Shown here in pieces: positions 49,828 through 58,574 of a stretch of DNA of 64,000 bases (position 1 is its first letter; every line of letters starts with the position of its first letter). A model generated the notes under the pieces. It saw nothing but the letters and a program-made list of their open reading frames with translations, searched no databases and was not told the origin of the DNA. Location: the NCBI GenBank assembly GCA_000421005.1, contig ATWA01000005.1, forward strand, positions 41,442-105,441, read 5' to 3'. The position numbers and the translations under genes were made by a program. This DNA comes from Clostridiales bacterium NK3B98 (GTDB taxonomy: Bacteria; Bacillota; Clostridia; Oscillospirales; Oscillospiraceae).

Positions 49828-51021
49828 ATGATAGCGGGACACCTGCAAATCAAAAACGGCTACTATTATATGGTCCTGAGCTATTTGGACGCCAACGGCA
49901 AACGGAAGCAGCCGTGGTTTCCAACGGGACTGCCAATGAAGAACAACAAAAAGCGGGCGGAGAAGATGCTTCTGGAGCTGCGTCAGACCTATGTTCCCCC
50001 TGCCGAGCACAAGTCAAACGGAGAGTTGTCCGCGGACATGCTCTTCGCTGATTATATGGAGCTGTGGTTGGAGGTCGTGCGCAATTCAATCGAGATAACA
50101 ACCTTCTCCTCCTATACCCAGATGGTAAAGGGCAAGATTGTGCCGTACTTTCGCAAAACCGGCGTCAAGCTGGGCGAGCTTCAGGCCAGGCATATTCAGA
50201 GCTTCTATCTGTATGAGCTGAAAACCGTGTCTGCCAACACGGTGATTCACGAGCATGCCAATATTCACAAGGCTCTGAAATATGCCGTTAAAATGGATCT
50301 CATTCCGTACAACCCCGCCGACAAGGTGGAGCGTCCGAAGAAGCAGAAGTATATCGCGGATTACTACCGTCTGGAGGAGCTGGAGCAGCTCTTTGAGGCG
50401 ACAAAGGATCACCCCTATTCTCTGCTGATCCAGATCACCGCGTTCTACGGACTGCGGCGCAGCGAGGTCTTGGGACTGAGATGGGATGCCATTGATTTTG
50501 AGCGCAATACCATCACCATCAGACACATCGTAACAAATGCCAAAATCGACGGCAAATGTGAGATCGTCTGTGCGGATCGCGCCAAAACCAAATCCAGTCT
50601 GCGCTCGCTTCCTCTGGTCGCCAACATCCGGGAAAAGCTGCTGGCCTTGAAGGAACAGCAGAAGGAAAACAAGCGGATCTGCGGCAACTGCTACAACCGG
50701 AAATATGACGGTTATGTGTTTGTGGATGCAATGGGGAACATTTTCAATCCCCGTAACCTGAGCGGCAATTTCAGCAAGCTGTTGGAAATGAAAGGTCTGC
50801 GGCATATCCGTTTCCACGATCTCCGACACAGCTGCGCCTCGCTGCTGCTGGCAAACGACGTGCCCATGAAGCAGATTCAGGAATGGCTGGGTCACAGCGA
50901 CATCAGCACCACGGCAAACATCTACAGCCATCTGGATTATAAGTCCAAGCTCACGTCCGCAAATGTCATGGACAACGTTCTGACCTTGCCGGAAACCGAG
51001 ACCGTCGGATGGCAGACGTGA
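49828..51021 (+). CDS. Tyrosine integrase of the element
   Basis: 397 residues. An N-terminal arm-binding domain (GYYYMVLSYLDANGKRKQPWFPTG), a core-binding SAM-like domain (about 70-165) and the catalytic domain with Arg210 (GLRRSEVLGLRW), His330 and Arg333 (HDLRHS), His356 (LGHSD) and nucleophile Tyr366 (IYSHL). It lies about 320 bases from the right attachment site, the usual place. It must recombine a 9-bp core in the anticodon loop of tRNA-Ser. ATG 49828 is used; an ATG at 49824 is in another frame. Confidence 0.95.
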   Translation: MIAGHLQIKNGYYYMVLSYLDANGKRKQPWFPTGLPMKNNKKRAEKMLLELRQTYVPPAEHKSNGELSADMLFADYMELWLEVVRNSIEITTFSSYTQMVKGKIVPYFRKTGVKLGELQARHIQSFYLYELKTVSANTVIHEHANIHKALKYAVKMDLIPYNPADKVERPKKQKYIADYYRLEELEQLFEATKDHPYSLLIQITAFYGLRRSEVLGLRWDAIDFERNTITIRHIVTNAKIDGKCEIVCADRAKTKSSLRSLPLVANIREKLLALKEQQKENKRICGNCYNRKYDGYVFVDAMGNIFNPRNLSGNFSKLLEMKGLRHIRFHDLRHSCASLLLANDVPMKQIQEWLGHSDISTTANIYSHLDYKSKLTSANVMDNVLTLPETETVGWQT

Positions 51022-51071
51022 TTTCTTGCCGAAAATCATGTGCAGCTATGGCAGATCAGCAAAAAGAAAAG

Positions 51072-51113
51072 CCCAGTCATCTGGGCGCAAAGCCTTGATA
51101 TGACTGGGTTTTT
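51072..51113 (+). terminator. Integrase terminator
   Basis: CCCAGTCAT (51072-51080) pairs with ATGACTGGG (51100-51108), followed by TTTTTT; it ends just beside the 3' end of the converging tRNA gene. Confidence 0.75.
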
Positions 51114-51201
51114 TGGCGGAGAGTTAGGGATTCGAACCCTAGAGACCTTTCGGCCTACGGCATTTCGAGTGCCGCACCTTCGACCACTCGGACAACTCTC
51201 C
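51114..51201 (-). tRNA. tRNA-Ser(CGA), carried by the mobile element
   Basis: Complete 88-nt gene with encoded CCA. Acceptor GGAGAGT pairs with ACTCTCC, discriminator G73, anticodon stem CGGCA-CTCGAAA-TGCCG with anticodon CGA, long class-II variable arm with AGGCC-GAAA-GGTCT and T-arm TAGGG-TTCGAAT-CCCTA. It lies inside the boundaries set by the split host tRNA-Ser, so it belongs to the element. Its stems differ almost completely from those of the split host gene, but the anticodon is the same. It is downstream of tRNA-Leu and the tRNA promoter at 51579. Confidence 0.95.
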
Positions 51202-51341
51202 GTATATCTCAAGTGTTTTCCGTGGGCTGAGAAAATGCAAGAAAAACACGCAAGAACAATATGAAATTTTGAAATTCGAACCGGCGAAAACCCTTATCAT
51301 TCAAGAAGTTTCAACGGAGAAAGCGGCCAGAACCCATGCCC

Positions 51342-51382
51342 ATTTCGAGTCAGGCTCGTTATGACCACTTCGATACACCTCC
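51342..51382 (-). pseudogene. 5' half of the host tRNA-Ser(CGA), right attachment site
   Basis: Minus strand: acceptor GGAGGTG, TA, D-arm TCG...CGA, G26, anticodon stem CCTGA and loop CTCGAAAT. The acceptor and anticodon stem pair with CGCCTCC and TCAGG of the fragment at 31520-31576, not with neighbouring sequence here. Bases 51342-51350 are the second copy of the 9-bp core. From 51202 to 51341 I see nothing else but element sequence without genes. Confidence 0.9.
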
Positions 51383-51477
51383 CTATTCAATTGCACGCCC
51401 CAAGGCGGCTTCACAAAAAACCACCCCGCTCGGGCATAACCAGACACGGCAATGGGCCGATACGGGGAGGGGAGAAG

Positions 51478-51561
51478 TGCCGGTGGCCGGACTCGAACCG
51501 GCACGCTGTCGCCAGCGGTGGATTTTGAGTCCACTACGTCTACCAATTCCATCACACCGGC
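51478..51561 (-). tRNA. tRNA-Leu(CAA)
   Basis: Acceptor GCCGGTG pairs with CACCGGC, discriminator A73; D-arm with TTGGTAGAC; anticodon stem GTGGA-CTCAAAA-TCCAC gives anticodon CAA; class-II variable arm GCTGG-CGA-CAGC; T-arm GCCGG-TTCGAGT-CCGGC. CCA is not encoded. It stands directly before the interrupted tRNA-Ser and under the same promoter. Confidence 0.95.
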
Positions 51562-51578
51562 AGATGTGAAGCTCATAT

Positions 51579-51607
51579 ATTATATACAAAGCTGCGAAAA
51601 AAAGCAA
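51579..51607 (-). promoter_or_regulatory. Promoter for tRNA-Leu and the tRNA-Ser sequences
   Basis: Minus-strand TTGCTT and TATAAT with a 17-base spacer, 18 bases before tRNA-Leu. Read-through reaches the 5' half-tRNA and then the element's intact tRNA-Ser. Confidence 0.7.
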
Positions 51608-51695
51608 TAGGAAAAGGAGAAAAAACAGGATAGGAATTTCGCCGGGAATGTGTTACAATAAACTCGGAATGCCATGGAGAGAGGAGTGAGGGCGT

Positions 51696-53123
51696 TTGTT
51701 CCGAAGATGGCCCGCACTGATTATCATACTTGCGCTCTCCGCACTGCTGAGCGGATGCAACTTCCGCGCCGGGGATGATCTGTACACCCTGCCCAAGACC
51801 AGTGTGGAGTATGACAGCCTGCGCAGTTCGATACAGTCTATTCTGGACAGCGGCATGGAGTACGCCGCACCCCTTTCCGGATCAAACGCCCAGCCGGTGC
51901 AGGACATTGACCTGGACGGCGACGGAAAGGGTGAGGTGGTTGCGTTCTTCCGCAGCAGCACCGGACTTCAGGTGTCGGTGTTCTGGCAAAACGACAATGG
52001 CGAATTTGAGGAACAGACCACCATTACCGGACAGGGCAGCGCCGTAAACAGCGTGTCTTATGCCCAGCTGGATGGCAAAGACAACCGGGAAATTGTACTG
52101 AGCTGGCAGATTTCCTCTGGCGTGTATGCCCTGAGCGCCTATTCCGTCGCCCGGGGCAACAGCGTGGAGCTGCTCGCCCCCCGCAACTATACCCGCTATG
52201 CCCTGACCGATCTGGATGCCAACGGGCAGGACGAACTGGTGCTGATCCTGCTGGATTCCTCCGATTCCAGCAGCAACCGGGCGGAATACTATCTCTGGCA
52301 GGATGGCGGCTTGACCAAAGCGGAGGAGGTTCGTCTCTCTGAGGATCTGACCGTCATTGATAAAACCCGGGTCAGCGCCCTGTGTGACGGTCACAACGCC
52401 CTGTATATCACCGGAAATGTCTCCGATACCGGAGAATCCAGCTCCCGCACCCAGCTGACCGACATCCTTGCCCTGCGGGATGGGGCGCTGACCAATGTGA
52501 CATGGAACGAAAACGCCAAGTCCAGCCTGAGAACCAAACGGAGGCTGTTTGTCTCGGATCAGGATCTGGACGGGGACGGTGTGTGGGAGATTCCCATTAT
52601 CTCCTCCCTCTATGAGCGGATGGAGGACGGTGAGGTTGTCCCTTCGGATAACTTCTGTCTGGTCACATGGATGCAGTTTGATCTTCAGGGCAATCCTGTG
52701 GAGCTGTGCAGCACCTACTATAATGTCAGCGACGGCTGGTATCTCTCCATTCCACGGGAGTGGGGCGATCAGGTTGCCCTGTCCCGGCGGGAGTATTCTC
52801 TTGGCAGCACCACAGAGCGCAGCATTGATTTCTATGCACTGATCCCTGTGGACCCCAGTCGGGATACCTCTCTGGAGGAGAGTATGGATCTGGGGCGCTC
52901 CGTGCTGACAAATGTGCGCTGTCAGCAGTTTATGACCATCCACAAGAATACCGGCGCAGACCGGAGACAGCGTGCCGAACAGGAAGGGCGCACCAATCTG
53001 GGTCTGGACACAGAGGAAGCCACCTACTGCGTGGAATTTGCCCAGAACAATTGGAGCGACTGGACGGCAGACACAGTGAAAGAAAATATGCACATTATCA
53101 CCACCAGCTGGTTCAACGACTGA
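51696..53123 (+). CDS. Lipoprotein with VCBS/EF-hand-like repeats
   Basis: 475 residues from TTG 51696, 9 bases after GAGGAG; no in-frame ATG gives the signal peptide. Lipobox LLSGC with Cys21. Calcium-loop-like motifs DIDLDGDGKGE (about 70-80), DLDANGQDE (about 172) and DQDLDGDGVWE (about 288) lie in a repeated layout like FG-GAP/VCBS propellers. It is 26 bases before the response regulator gene and likely in one operon with the two-component pair, so it may be a surface partner of the sensor kinase; that link is inference. Confidence 0.75.
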   Translation: MFRRWPALIIILALSALLSGCNFRAGDDLYTLPKTSVEYDSLRSSIQSILDSGMEYAAPLSGSNAQPVQDIDLDGDGKGEVVAFFRSSTGLQVSVFWQNDNGEFEEQTTITGQGSAVNSVSYAQLDGKDNREIVLSWQISSGVYALSAYSVARGNSVELLAPRNYTRYALTDLDANGQDELVLILLDSSDSSSNRAEYYLWQDGGLTKAEEVRLSEDLTVIDKTRVSALCDGHNALYITGNVSDTGESSSRTQLTDILALRDGALTNVTWNENAKSSLRTKRRLFVSDQDLDGDGVWEIPIISSLYERMEDGEVVPSDNFCLVTWMQFDLQGNPVELCSTYYNVSDGWYLSIPREWGDQVALSRREYSLGSTTERSIDFYALIPVDPSRDTSLEESMDLGRSVLTNVRCQQFMTIHKNTGADRRQRAEQEGRTNLGLDTEEATYCVEFAQNNWSDWTADTVKENMHIITTSWFND

Positions 53124-53149
53124 GCCGCTGGGGTATGGGAGGTTCTTGC

Positions 53150-53836
53150 ATGAGAAAGGTACTGGTTTTGGAGGACGAGGCAAATATCCGCAGCTTTGTC
53201 GTCATCAATTTAAAACGGGCGGGGTATGACACACTGGAGGCATCCAGCGGAGAACAGGCATTGGAGCTGGTGCGTGCCAATCCGGACATTCGGGTGGCGC
53301 TGCTGGACGTGATGCTGCCCGGCATTGACGGGTTTGAGGTGTGCCGCCGCATCCGGGCAGACAATTCAAAAATCGGCATTATCATGCTGACCGCCCGGAC
53401 GCAGGAGATGGACAAGGTCACCGGTCTGATGACCGGTGCGGATGACTATGTGACCAAGCCCTTCTCCCCGGCGGAGCTGACTGCCCGGGTGGATGCCCTC
53501 TACCGCCGCACCGGCGGGGAGCCGGTGATGGACGACGGCATTATCCGTCAGGAGCCCTTTATGCTCAACACCCGCAACCGCACGCTGGAGAAAAACGGGC
53601 AGCGGGTGAAGCTGACACAGGTGGAATACGCCGTCATCAAAATGTTTATGGACAACCCGGGTAAGGCGCTGTCCCGGGACGAGATTCTGGAAGCGGTGTG
53701 GGGCAGAGACTATTTTGGCGAGGTCAAGATCGTTGATGTCAATATCCGCCGTCTGCGCCTGAAGGTGGAGGACGACCCCCAAAACCCCACCTATATCACC
53801 ACCGTGTGGGGCTATGGCTATAAATGGGGATTCTGA
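53150..53836 (+). CDS. OmpR/PhoB-family response regulator
   Basis: 228 residues. The receiver domain has the acidic pair in VLEDEA, phospho-acceptor Asp53 (LLDVMLPG) and Lys103 (DDYVTKPF); the C-terminal winged helix ends in TVWGYGYKWGF, standard for the OmpR family. ATG 53150 is the only start that gives an intact receiver. Overlaps the kinase gene by 13 bases. Confidence 0.95.
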   Translation: MRKVLVLEDEANIRSFVVINLKRAGYDTLEASSGEQALELVRANPDIRVALLDVMLPGIDGFEVCRRIRADNSKIGIIMLTARTQEMDKVTGLMTGADDYVTKPFSPAELTARVDALYRRTGGEPVMDDGIIRQEPFMLNTRNRTLEKNGQRVKLTQVEYAVIKMFMDNPGKALSRDEILEAVWGRDYFGEVKIVDVNIRRLRLKVEDDPQNPTYITTVWGYGYKWGF

Positions 53837-55410
53837 GCGGTAAGCGCCGCTCGGCGCAGGACAAGCCCAAAGAGCCCATGCCCGTCCCGGCGCAGGGAGA
53901 GCGGCACGGGGCGATGCACGGCTTGCGCTCCCGCTGGATGATTAACAGCGTGGGCGTGGTGATGGGCATTGTGGTGATCGTGGTCATCTTTACCGCAATG
54001 GCTCTTAGTAATTACTACTACAATTCTATGCAACTTGGCCTTGAATCCAAGGTGAATACTGCCAGTGAATTTTTTTCCAGCTATGCCAGCACTGAGTCTG
54101 AGTATCTGGAAATGGCCAATTATTACGTCCGGGAGTTTACGGAAAAAGACCGTCTGGAGCTGCAATTCATTGACACACGCCGTCAGAGAGTGGTCTTTTC
54201 TTCCCTGTCCACCTATGGCCTCAACGCCATGAATCAGGAGATGACTCCGGATGTGGTGCAGGCCATGGAGCAGAAGACCACAGGCCGATGGGTGGGCCGA
54301 AACAGCAGCACCGGAGAGCGGGTGATGGCTGCCTCTGCGCCCATTCTCCACGGCGGCGAGGTAAAAGGGGTCATGCGTATGGTGACCTCCCTCTCCCGGG
54401 TGGACCGTCAGATCATCTGGATTATTCTGGCGGTGCTGCTGGTGGGCTGCGGTCTGGTGACCATGATGTACGCAGTGAGCATCTACTTCATCCGTTCCAT
54501 CATCCGCCCGGTGGAGAGCATCACCGAAACCGCCCGGCAGATTGCCGACGGCAGCTACGGCATCCAGATCGAAAAGCAATACGATGACGAGATCGGACAG
54601 CTTACCGACGCCATTAACGATATGTCTACCCGTATCGGCGAAAACGAGCGGATGAAAAGCGAGTTTATTTCCTCTGTTTCCCACGAGCTGCGCACTCCCC
54701 TTACCGCCATCAACGGCTGGGGAGAGACGCTGCTGGCAGGGGAGATCACCGATCAGGAGAGCTATCACAAGGGGCTGTCCATTATGCTCAGTGAGGGCAA
54801 GCGTCTGGCTCAGATGGTGGAGGAGCTGTTGGAGTTCTCCCGGATTGAGGACGGCAGATTCACCCTGAATATGGAGCCGGTGGACATCAAGGCGGAGTTT
54901 GAGGACGCTGTCTTCACCTACTCCCAGATTTTCCACAAGCAGGGCATCACTCTGCACCACAACGAGTGCGAGGAGGACTTTCCTCCCATGTCCGGCGATC
55001 CCCAGCGGCTTCGTCAGGTGTTTTGCAATCTGTTGGACAATGCCGCCAAGCACGGCGGGGCAGGCAGAGCCATCCAGACGGCAATTGCCCGTTTGGAGGA
55101 CACCGTCTGCATCACCATCCGGGACTACGGCCCCGGCATCCCGGAGGAGGAGCTGCCCTTTGTGAAGAAGAAGTTCTACAAGGGTTCCTCCAAGGCAAGG
55201 GGCAACGGCATCGGTCTTGCGGTGTGCGAGGAGATTATCACCCGCCACGGCGGCAAGCTGAACATTGCCAACGCTCCCGGCGGAGGCTGTCTGGTGCGGA
55301 TTCTGCTGCCCATCGCCGCTGCTGCGCCTGCGAAACAGCAGCCCACGGAGGGAGGTACCCCCTCCCTCACCGAAATCCGTGCCGAGATGACCCGGGAAAA
55401 TGGAAAGTAA
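53824..55410 (+). CDS. Sensor histidine kinase
   Basis: 528 residues. Two membrane helices (about 40-62 and 198-222) flank an extracellular sensor domain of about 135 residues; then HAMP, the H-box SSVSHELRTPLT with His287, N-box NLLDNAAKHG, G1 DYGPGIP and G2 GNGIGLAV. A basic/proline-rich N-terminal tail of 35 residues precedes the first helix. Cognate kinase for the regulator it overlaps. Signal unknown; the layout is like PhoR/WalK-type kinases without a visible PAS domain. Confidence 0.93.
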   Translation: MGILSGKRRSAQDKPKEPMPVPAQGERHGAMHGLRSRWMINSVGVVMGIVVIVVIFTAMALSNYYYNSMQLGLESKVNTASEFFSSYASTESEYLEMANYYVREFTEKDRLELQFIDTRRQRVVFSSLSTYGLNAMNQEMTPDVVQAMEQKTTGRWVGRNSSTGERVMAASAPILHGGEVKGVMRMVTSLSRVDRQIIWIILAVLLVGCGLVTMMYAVSIYFIRSIIRPVESITETARQIADGSYGIQIEKQYDDEIGQLTDAINDMSTRIGENERMKSEFISSVSHELRTPLTAINGWGETLLAGEITDQESYHKGLSIMLSEGKRLAQMVEELLEFSRIEDGRFTLNMEPVDIKAEFEDAVFTYSQIFHKQGITLHHNECEEDFPPMSGDPQRLRQVFCNLLDNAAKHGGAGRAIQTAIARLEDTVCITIRDYGPGIPEEELPFVKKKFYKGSSKARGNGIGLAVCEEIITRHGGKLNIANAPGGGCLVRILLPIAAAAPAKQQPTEGGTPSLTEIRAEMTRENGK

Positions 55411-55460
55411 AACATTTGTTCGATTTCACTCTTGAAAATAGAACAGATGTTTGATAAGAT
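55409..55460 (+). promoter_or_regulatory. Promoter with two LexA/SOS-like boxes
   Basis: TTGAAA (55432-55437) and TAAGAT (55455-55460) have a 17-base spacer. The spacer holds AGAACAGATGTTTG (55440-55453), 13 of 14 positions of the Gram-positive SOS box CGAACRNRYGTTYG. A weaker copy, AAAACATTTGTTCG (55409-55422), lies 17 bases upstream. The genes served include recA and recX. Confidence 0.65.
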
Positions 55461-55478
55461 ATAGAAAGAGGCAAATCT

Positions 55479-56453
55479 ATGGCAAAAGAGAAAGAGACCT
55501 CCGGGGAGAGCTGCTGGCGCACCTCCATCGGCGGTCAGGCGCTGATCGAAGGCATCCTCATGCGGGGGCCGGAAAAACAGGCCATCGTGGTTCGCCGTCC
55601 CGACGGCGGGCTTGAGATCAAAACCGAAGAACTGAAGCTGATTAAGCAGCGCTATCCCATTCTGGGACTCCCGCTGATTCGTGGCTGTGTCACCTTTCTG
55701 GACTCTATGGTGCGGGGGGTAAAGGCGCTGATGTTCTCTGCGGACTTCTACCCGGAGGACGAGGCAGCCCAGCCCTCCAAGCTGGAACAGTGGCTGGAGG
55801 CGCATCTCAGCAGCGAGGCGTTCAGCAAGGCAATTGTAGGTCTGAGCGTGGTGCTGGGAATCGGCTTTTCGGTGGGCTTGTTCTTTCTGCTGCCTGCCAT
55901 CCTGACCAACCTGCTGGGTCATCTGGTTCCTCTGAACAAGCTGGGAGTCAGTCTGGCAGAGGGAGTGGTACGCATCATCATTTTCTTCCTCTATCTGGTG
56001 ATGATCTCCCGCATGAGCGACATCCACCGGGTGTTCTCCTACCACGGTGCGGAACACAAGACCATCTTTTGCTATGAGCGGGGTTTGGAGCTGACGGTGG
56101 AAAACGTCCGGAAAATGCCCCGGCATCATCCCCGCTGCGGTACCAGCTTCCTGTTCGTGGTGGTGGCTGTGGCCATTTTGGTACACGCCGCCCTGTTTAC
56201 CCTGATTCCGCCCCCCAATATCTTTGTGCGTATCCTGATGCAGCTGATTTCCCTTCCGGTGATCGTGGCCATCAGCTACGAATTCAATCGTTTTGCAGGG
56301 GCACATGACAATGCGTTGACCCGAATCCTCACTGCGCCGGGTCTGTGGATGCAGAACTTCACCACCTTTGAGCCGGATGACTCCATGATCGAGGTGGGAA
56401 TTGAGTCGCTGAAGCAGGTGCTGCCCAGTGTCAAGGGTCAGGATCGGTGGTGA
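55479..56453 (+). CDS. DUF1385 membrane protein
   Basis: 324 residues. The N-terminal signature IGGQALIEGILMRGP and the later FSYHGAEHKTIFCYE and RMPRHHPRCGTSF-like segment (KMPRHHPRCGTSFLF) define DUF1385; four hydrophobic helices lie in the middle and C-terminal parts. Family members are often encoded beside prmC and prfA in Firmicutes; function unknown. It is 12 bases from prmC and is the first gene after the SOS-like promoter. Confidence 0.88.
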   Translation: MAKEKETSGESCWRTSIGGQALIEGILMRGPEKQAIVVRRPDGGLEIKTEELKLIKQRYPILGLPLIRGCVTFLDSMVRGVKALMFSADFYPEDEAAQPSKLEQWLEAHLSSEAFSKAIVGLSVVLGIGFSVGLFFLLPAILTNLLGHLVPLNKLGVSLAEGVVRIIIFFLYLVMISRMSDIHRVFSYHGAEHKTIFCYERGLELTVENVRKMPRHHPRCGTSFLFVVVAVAILVHAALFTLIPPPNIFVRILMQLISLPVIVAISYEFNRFAGAHDNALTRILTAPGLWMQNFTTFEPDDSMIEVGIESLKQVLPSVKGQDRW

Positions 56454-56464
56454 AAGGAGCGGCT

Positions 56465-57355
56465 ATGATTACCTACAACAATTTGTATCTGGATATGCGT
56501 CAGAGCTTTCGGAAAGCGGGCATCGAAGCTGCCGCACTGGAGGCAAGAGAGCTGCTCTGCTATGTGACCGGGAAAAGTCAGGAGGAGCTGCTGGCAGACA
56601 TCCACTTCTATATGTCCAAGGACCAGGAGGAGCAGGTGCGCTATCTGGCGGAGCGCCGCTTGGAAGGCGAGCCGGTGGCCTATCTGATCGGCTCGTGGAG
56701 CTTCTGTGGGATTGATCTGGAAATTGACCAAAATGTGCTGATCCCCCGGGTGGATACAGAAGTGGTGGCAGAACAGGCCATCGCCCGGACAAAGGCGGTA
56801 GAGGGACAGGCGAGAGTGCTGGACCTCTGCGCCGGCTCCGGCTGCATTGGTCTTGCGGTGGCCACCTTTGCGAAAAACAGCCGTGTGGTGCTGGCGGACG
56901 TCAGCGAAGAGGCGGTGAACCTGTGCCAGCGGAATCTGCGCCGCTGCGGCAAGCGGGGCACGGTAACGGCGTTTCAGACGGACGCCACCAAGGCACCCCC
57001 GGCTCAGTTCGGACAGTTTCATGTGATTGTCTCCAACCCCCCCTACATCCCTACCGGGGACATTCTGGGGCTTGACCACTCTGTCCGGGACTATGAGCCC
57101 AGACTGGCGCTGGACGGCGGCGCGGACGGGCTGAGCTTTTACCGGATCATCACCAAGCAGTGGAAAAAAGCCCTGCGTCCCGGCGGCTGGCTCATCTACG
57201 AGGTGGGCATCGGTCAGGCAGAACAGGTGAAGACCATGCTCTCTCAGGAGGGCTTTGAGCAGGTAGCCAGCTATCCGGACACTGCCGGCATTCAGCGGGT
57301 GGTGGAGGGACGACTCCCGGAGGAGCCGGAAGAAATGGCGCAACTGGAACTTTGA
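56465..57355 (+). CDS. prmC: Release-factor glutamine N5-methyltransferase
   Basis: 296 residues. N-terminal helical RF-binding domain, then the SAM-binding DLCAGSGCIGLA and the catalytic NPPY (191-194) motif that positions the glutamine amide. It methylates the GGQ glutamine of RF1/RF2. ATG 56465 follows AAAGGAG; an in-frame GTG at 56447 would overlap the upstream gene and is less likely. Confidence 0.95.
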   Translation: MITYNNLYLDMRQSFRKAGIEAAALEARELLCYVTGKSQEELLADIHFYMSKDQEEQVRYLAERRLEGEPVAYLIGSWSFCGIDLEIDQNVLIPRVDTEVVAEQAIARTKAVEGQARVLDLCAGSGCIGLAVATFAKNSRVVLADVSEEAVNLCQRNLRRCGKRGTVTAFQTDATKAPPAQFGQFHVIVSNPPYIPTGDILGLDHSVRDYEPRLALDGGADGLSFYRIITKQWKKALRPGGWLIYEVGIGQAEQVKTMLSQEGFEQVASYPDTAGIQRVVEGRLPEEPEEMAQLEL

Positions 57356-57422
57356 AAGTCCTGTTTATAGGACTTCCAATCTGCGATACTACATACACCA
57401 TCTAAAGAGAGGATAAAAACAT

Positions 57423-58574
57423 ATGGCGACGAAGAAACCTGCAATTCGGCCGGCAACTCCGGCAAGCGATAAGAAAAAGGCACTGGAAACCGCCGTTGCT
57501 CAGATTGAGCGCACCTTCGGCAAGGGCTCCATTATGCGCATGGGCGACAATTCCAACATTCAGGTGGAGAGCATCCCCACCGGCTCTCTGGGGCTGGATC
57601 TGGCGCTGGGCATCGGCGGACTGCCCAAGGGACGGATCATCGAGATTTACGGTCCTGAGTCCTCCGGTAAGACCACGCTGGCCCTTCATGTGGTGGCAGA
57701 AGCCCAAAAGCTGGGGGGCGAGGTGGCCTACATCGACGCTGAGCACGCCATGGATCCCGGCTATGCCCGGGCGCTGGGAGTGGACATCGACTCGGTGCTG
57801 ATCTCCCAGCCGGATACCGGCGAACAGGCGCTGGAAATCACCGACCAGTTGGTTCGCTCTGGTGCTGTGGACGTGGTGGTGGTGGACTCTGTGGCCGCAC
57901 TGGTGCCCCGTGCCGAAATCGAGGGGGAGATGGGTGACAGCTATGTGGGTCTTCAGGCACGGCTGATGAGTCAGGCGCTGCGTAAGCTCACCGGCTCCAT
58001 CGGAAAGACCAACTGCATCTGCATCTTCATCAACCAGCTTCGTGAAAAGGTAGGCGTTATCTACGGCAACCCGGAGGTGACCACCGGCGGACGTGCCCTG
58101 AAATTCTATTCCTCCGTGCGGATTGAAGTGCGCCGGGTGCAGTCCCTGAAGGTAGGTGACGAGCTGATCGGCAACCATACCCGTGCCAAGATCGTAAAGA
58201 ACAAGGTAGCCCCTCCCTTCCGTGAGGCAGAGTTCGATATTATGTACGGCACCGGTATCTCCAAAACAGGGGAAATTGTGGATCTGGCGCAGCAACTGGG
58301 TCTGATTGAGAAGTCCGGCTCCTGGTACTCCATGGGAGAGGTTCGTCTCGGTCAGGGGCGTGACGCCGCCAAGCAGTACATGGAGGATCACCCCGACGTG
58401 GCCGACCAGCTGGAAGCCCAGATTCGTGCCAATGTCCACAAGCTGATGAGCCGTCAGGCGCTGGTGGCGGCAAAGGCGGCAGGACGTACCTTTGGCGGCG
58501 GGGAAGAGGAAGAGGCCGCCCCCGCTCCCGCTCCTGCGGATATTGACATCTCCGCCGAGGACTTTGAGGGCTGA
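57423..58574 (+). CDS. recA: Recombinase A
   Basis: 383 residues. Walker A GPESSGKT (77-84), the [16 protein letters not shown] block, [12 protein letters not shown] and loop-2 region all match RecA; the acidic/alanine-rich C-terminal tail ([23 protein letters not shown]) is typical. The 67-base gap after prmC has an AAGTCCT/AGGACTT hairpin and no convincing promoter, so at least part of its expression probably comes from the SOS-like promoter at 55432. It overlaps recX by one base. Confidence 0.98.
   Translation: MATKKPAIRPATPASDKKKALETAVAQIERTFGKGSIMRMGDNSNIQVESIPTGSLGLDLALGIGGLPKGRIIEIYGPESSGKTTLALHVVAEAQKLGGEVAYIDAEHAMDPGYARALGVDIDSVLISQPDTGEQALEITDQLVRSGAVDVVVVDSVAALVPRAEIEGEMGDSYVGLQARLMSQALRKLTGSIGKTNCICIFINQLREKVGVIYGNPEVTTGGRALKFYSSVRIEVRRVQSLKVGDELIGNHTRAKIVKNKVAPPFREAEFDIMYGTGISKTGEIVDLAQQLGLIEKSGSWYSMGEVRLGQGRDAAKQYMEDHPDVADQLEAQIRANVHKLMSRQALVAAKAAGRTFGGGEEEEAAPAPAPADIDISAEDFEG

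Larger units (their letters stand above)
31568..51350. mobile_element. 19.8 kb integrative mobilizable element in tRNA-Ser(CGA)
   Basis: Bounded by a 9-bp direct repeat (ATTTCGAGT at 31568-31576 and 51342-51350) that is the anticodon loop plus one base each side of a split tRNA gene. It encodes a tyrosine integrase near the right end, an excisionase-like protein, relaxase, MobC, ParB-like and RepA-like proteins and TnpV, but no type IV secretion or coupling genes, so it would need a helper for transfer. Cargo on the left: regulators, Mrr-like nuclease, Fic protein, AlbA/ATPase protein and a five-gene putative defence cluster. Base composition of the cargo (about 32.7-45.1 kb) is visibly more AT-rich than the host. 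It carries its own tRNA-Ser(CGA). Confidence 0.88.

Noticed and set aside
51040..51264. 74-codon frame reading GIRTLETFRPTAFRV
   Set aside because: It is the antisense of the intact tRNA-Ser gene, another tRNA-derived artefact.
31568..51350. Self-transmissible ICE
   Set aside because: Relaxase and MobC are present, but I find no VirB4/VirD4-like ATPase or channel genes, so it is called mobilizable only.
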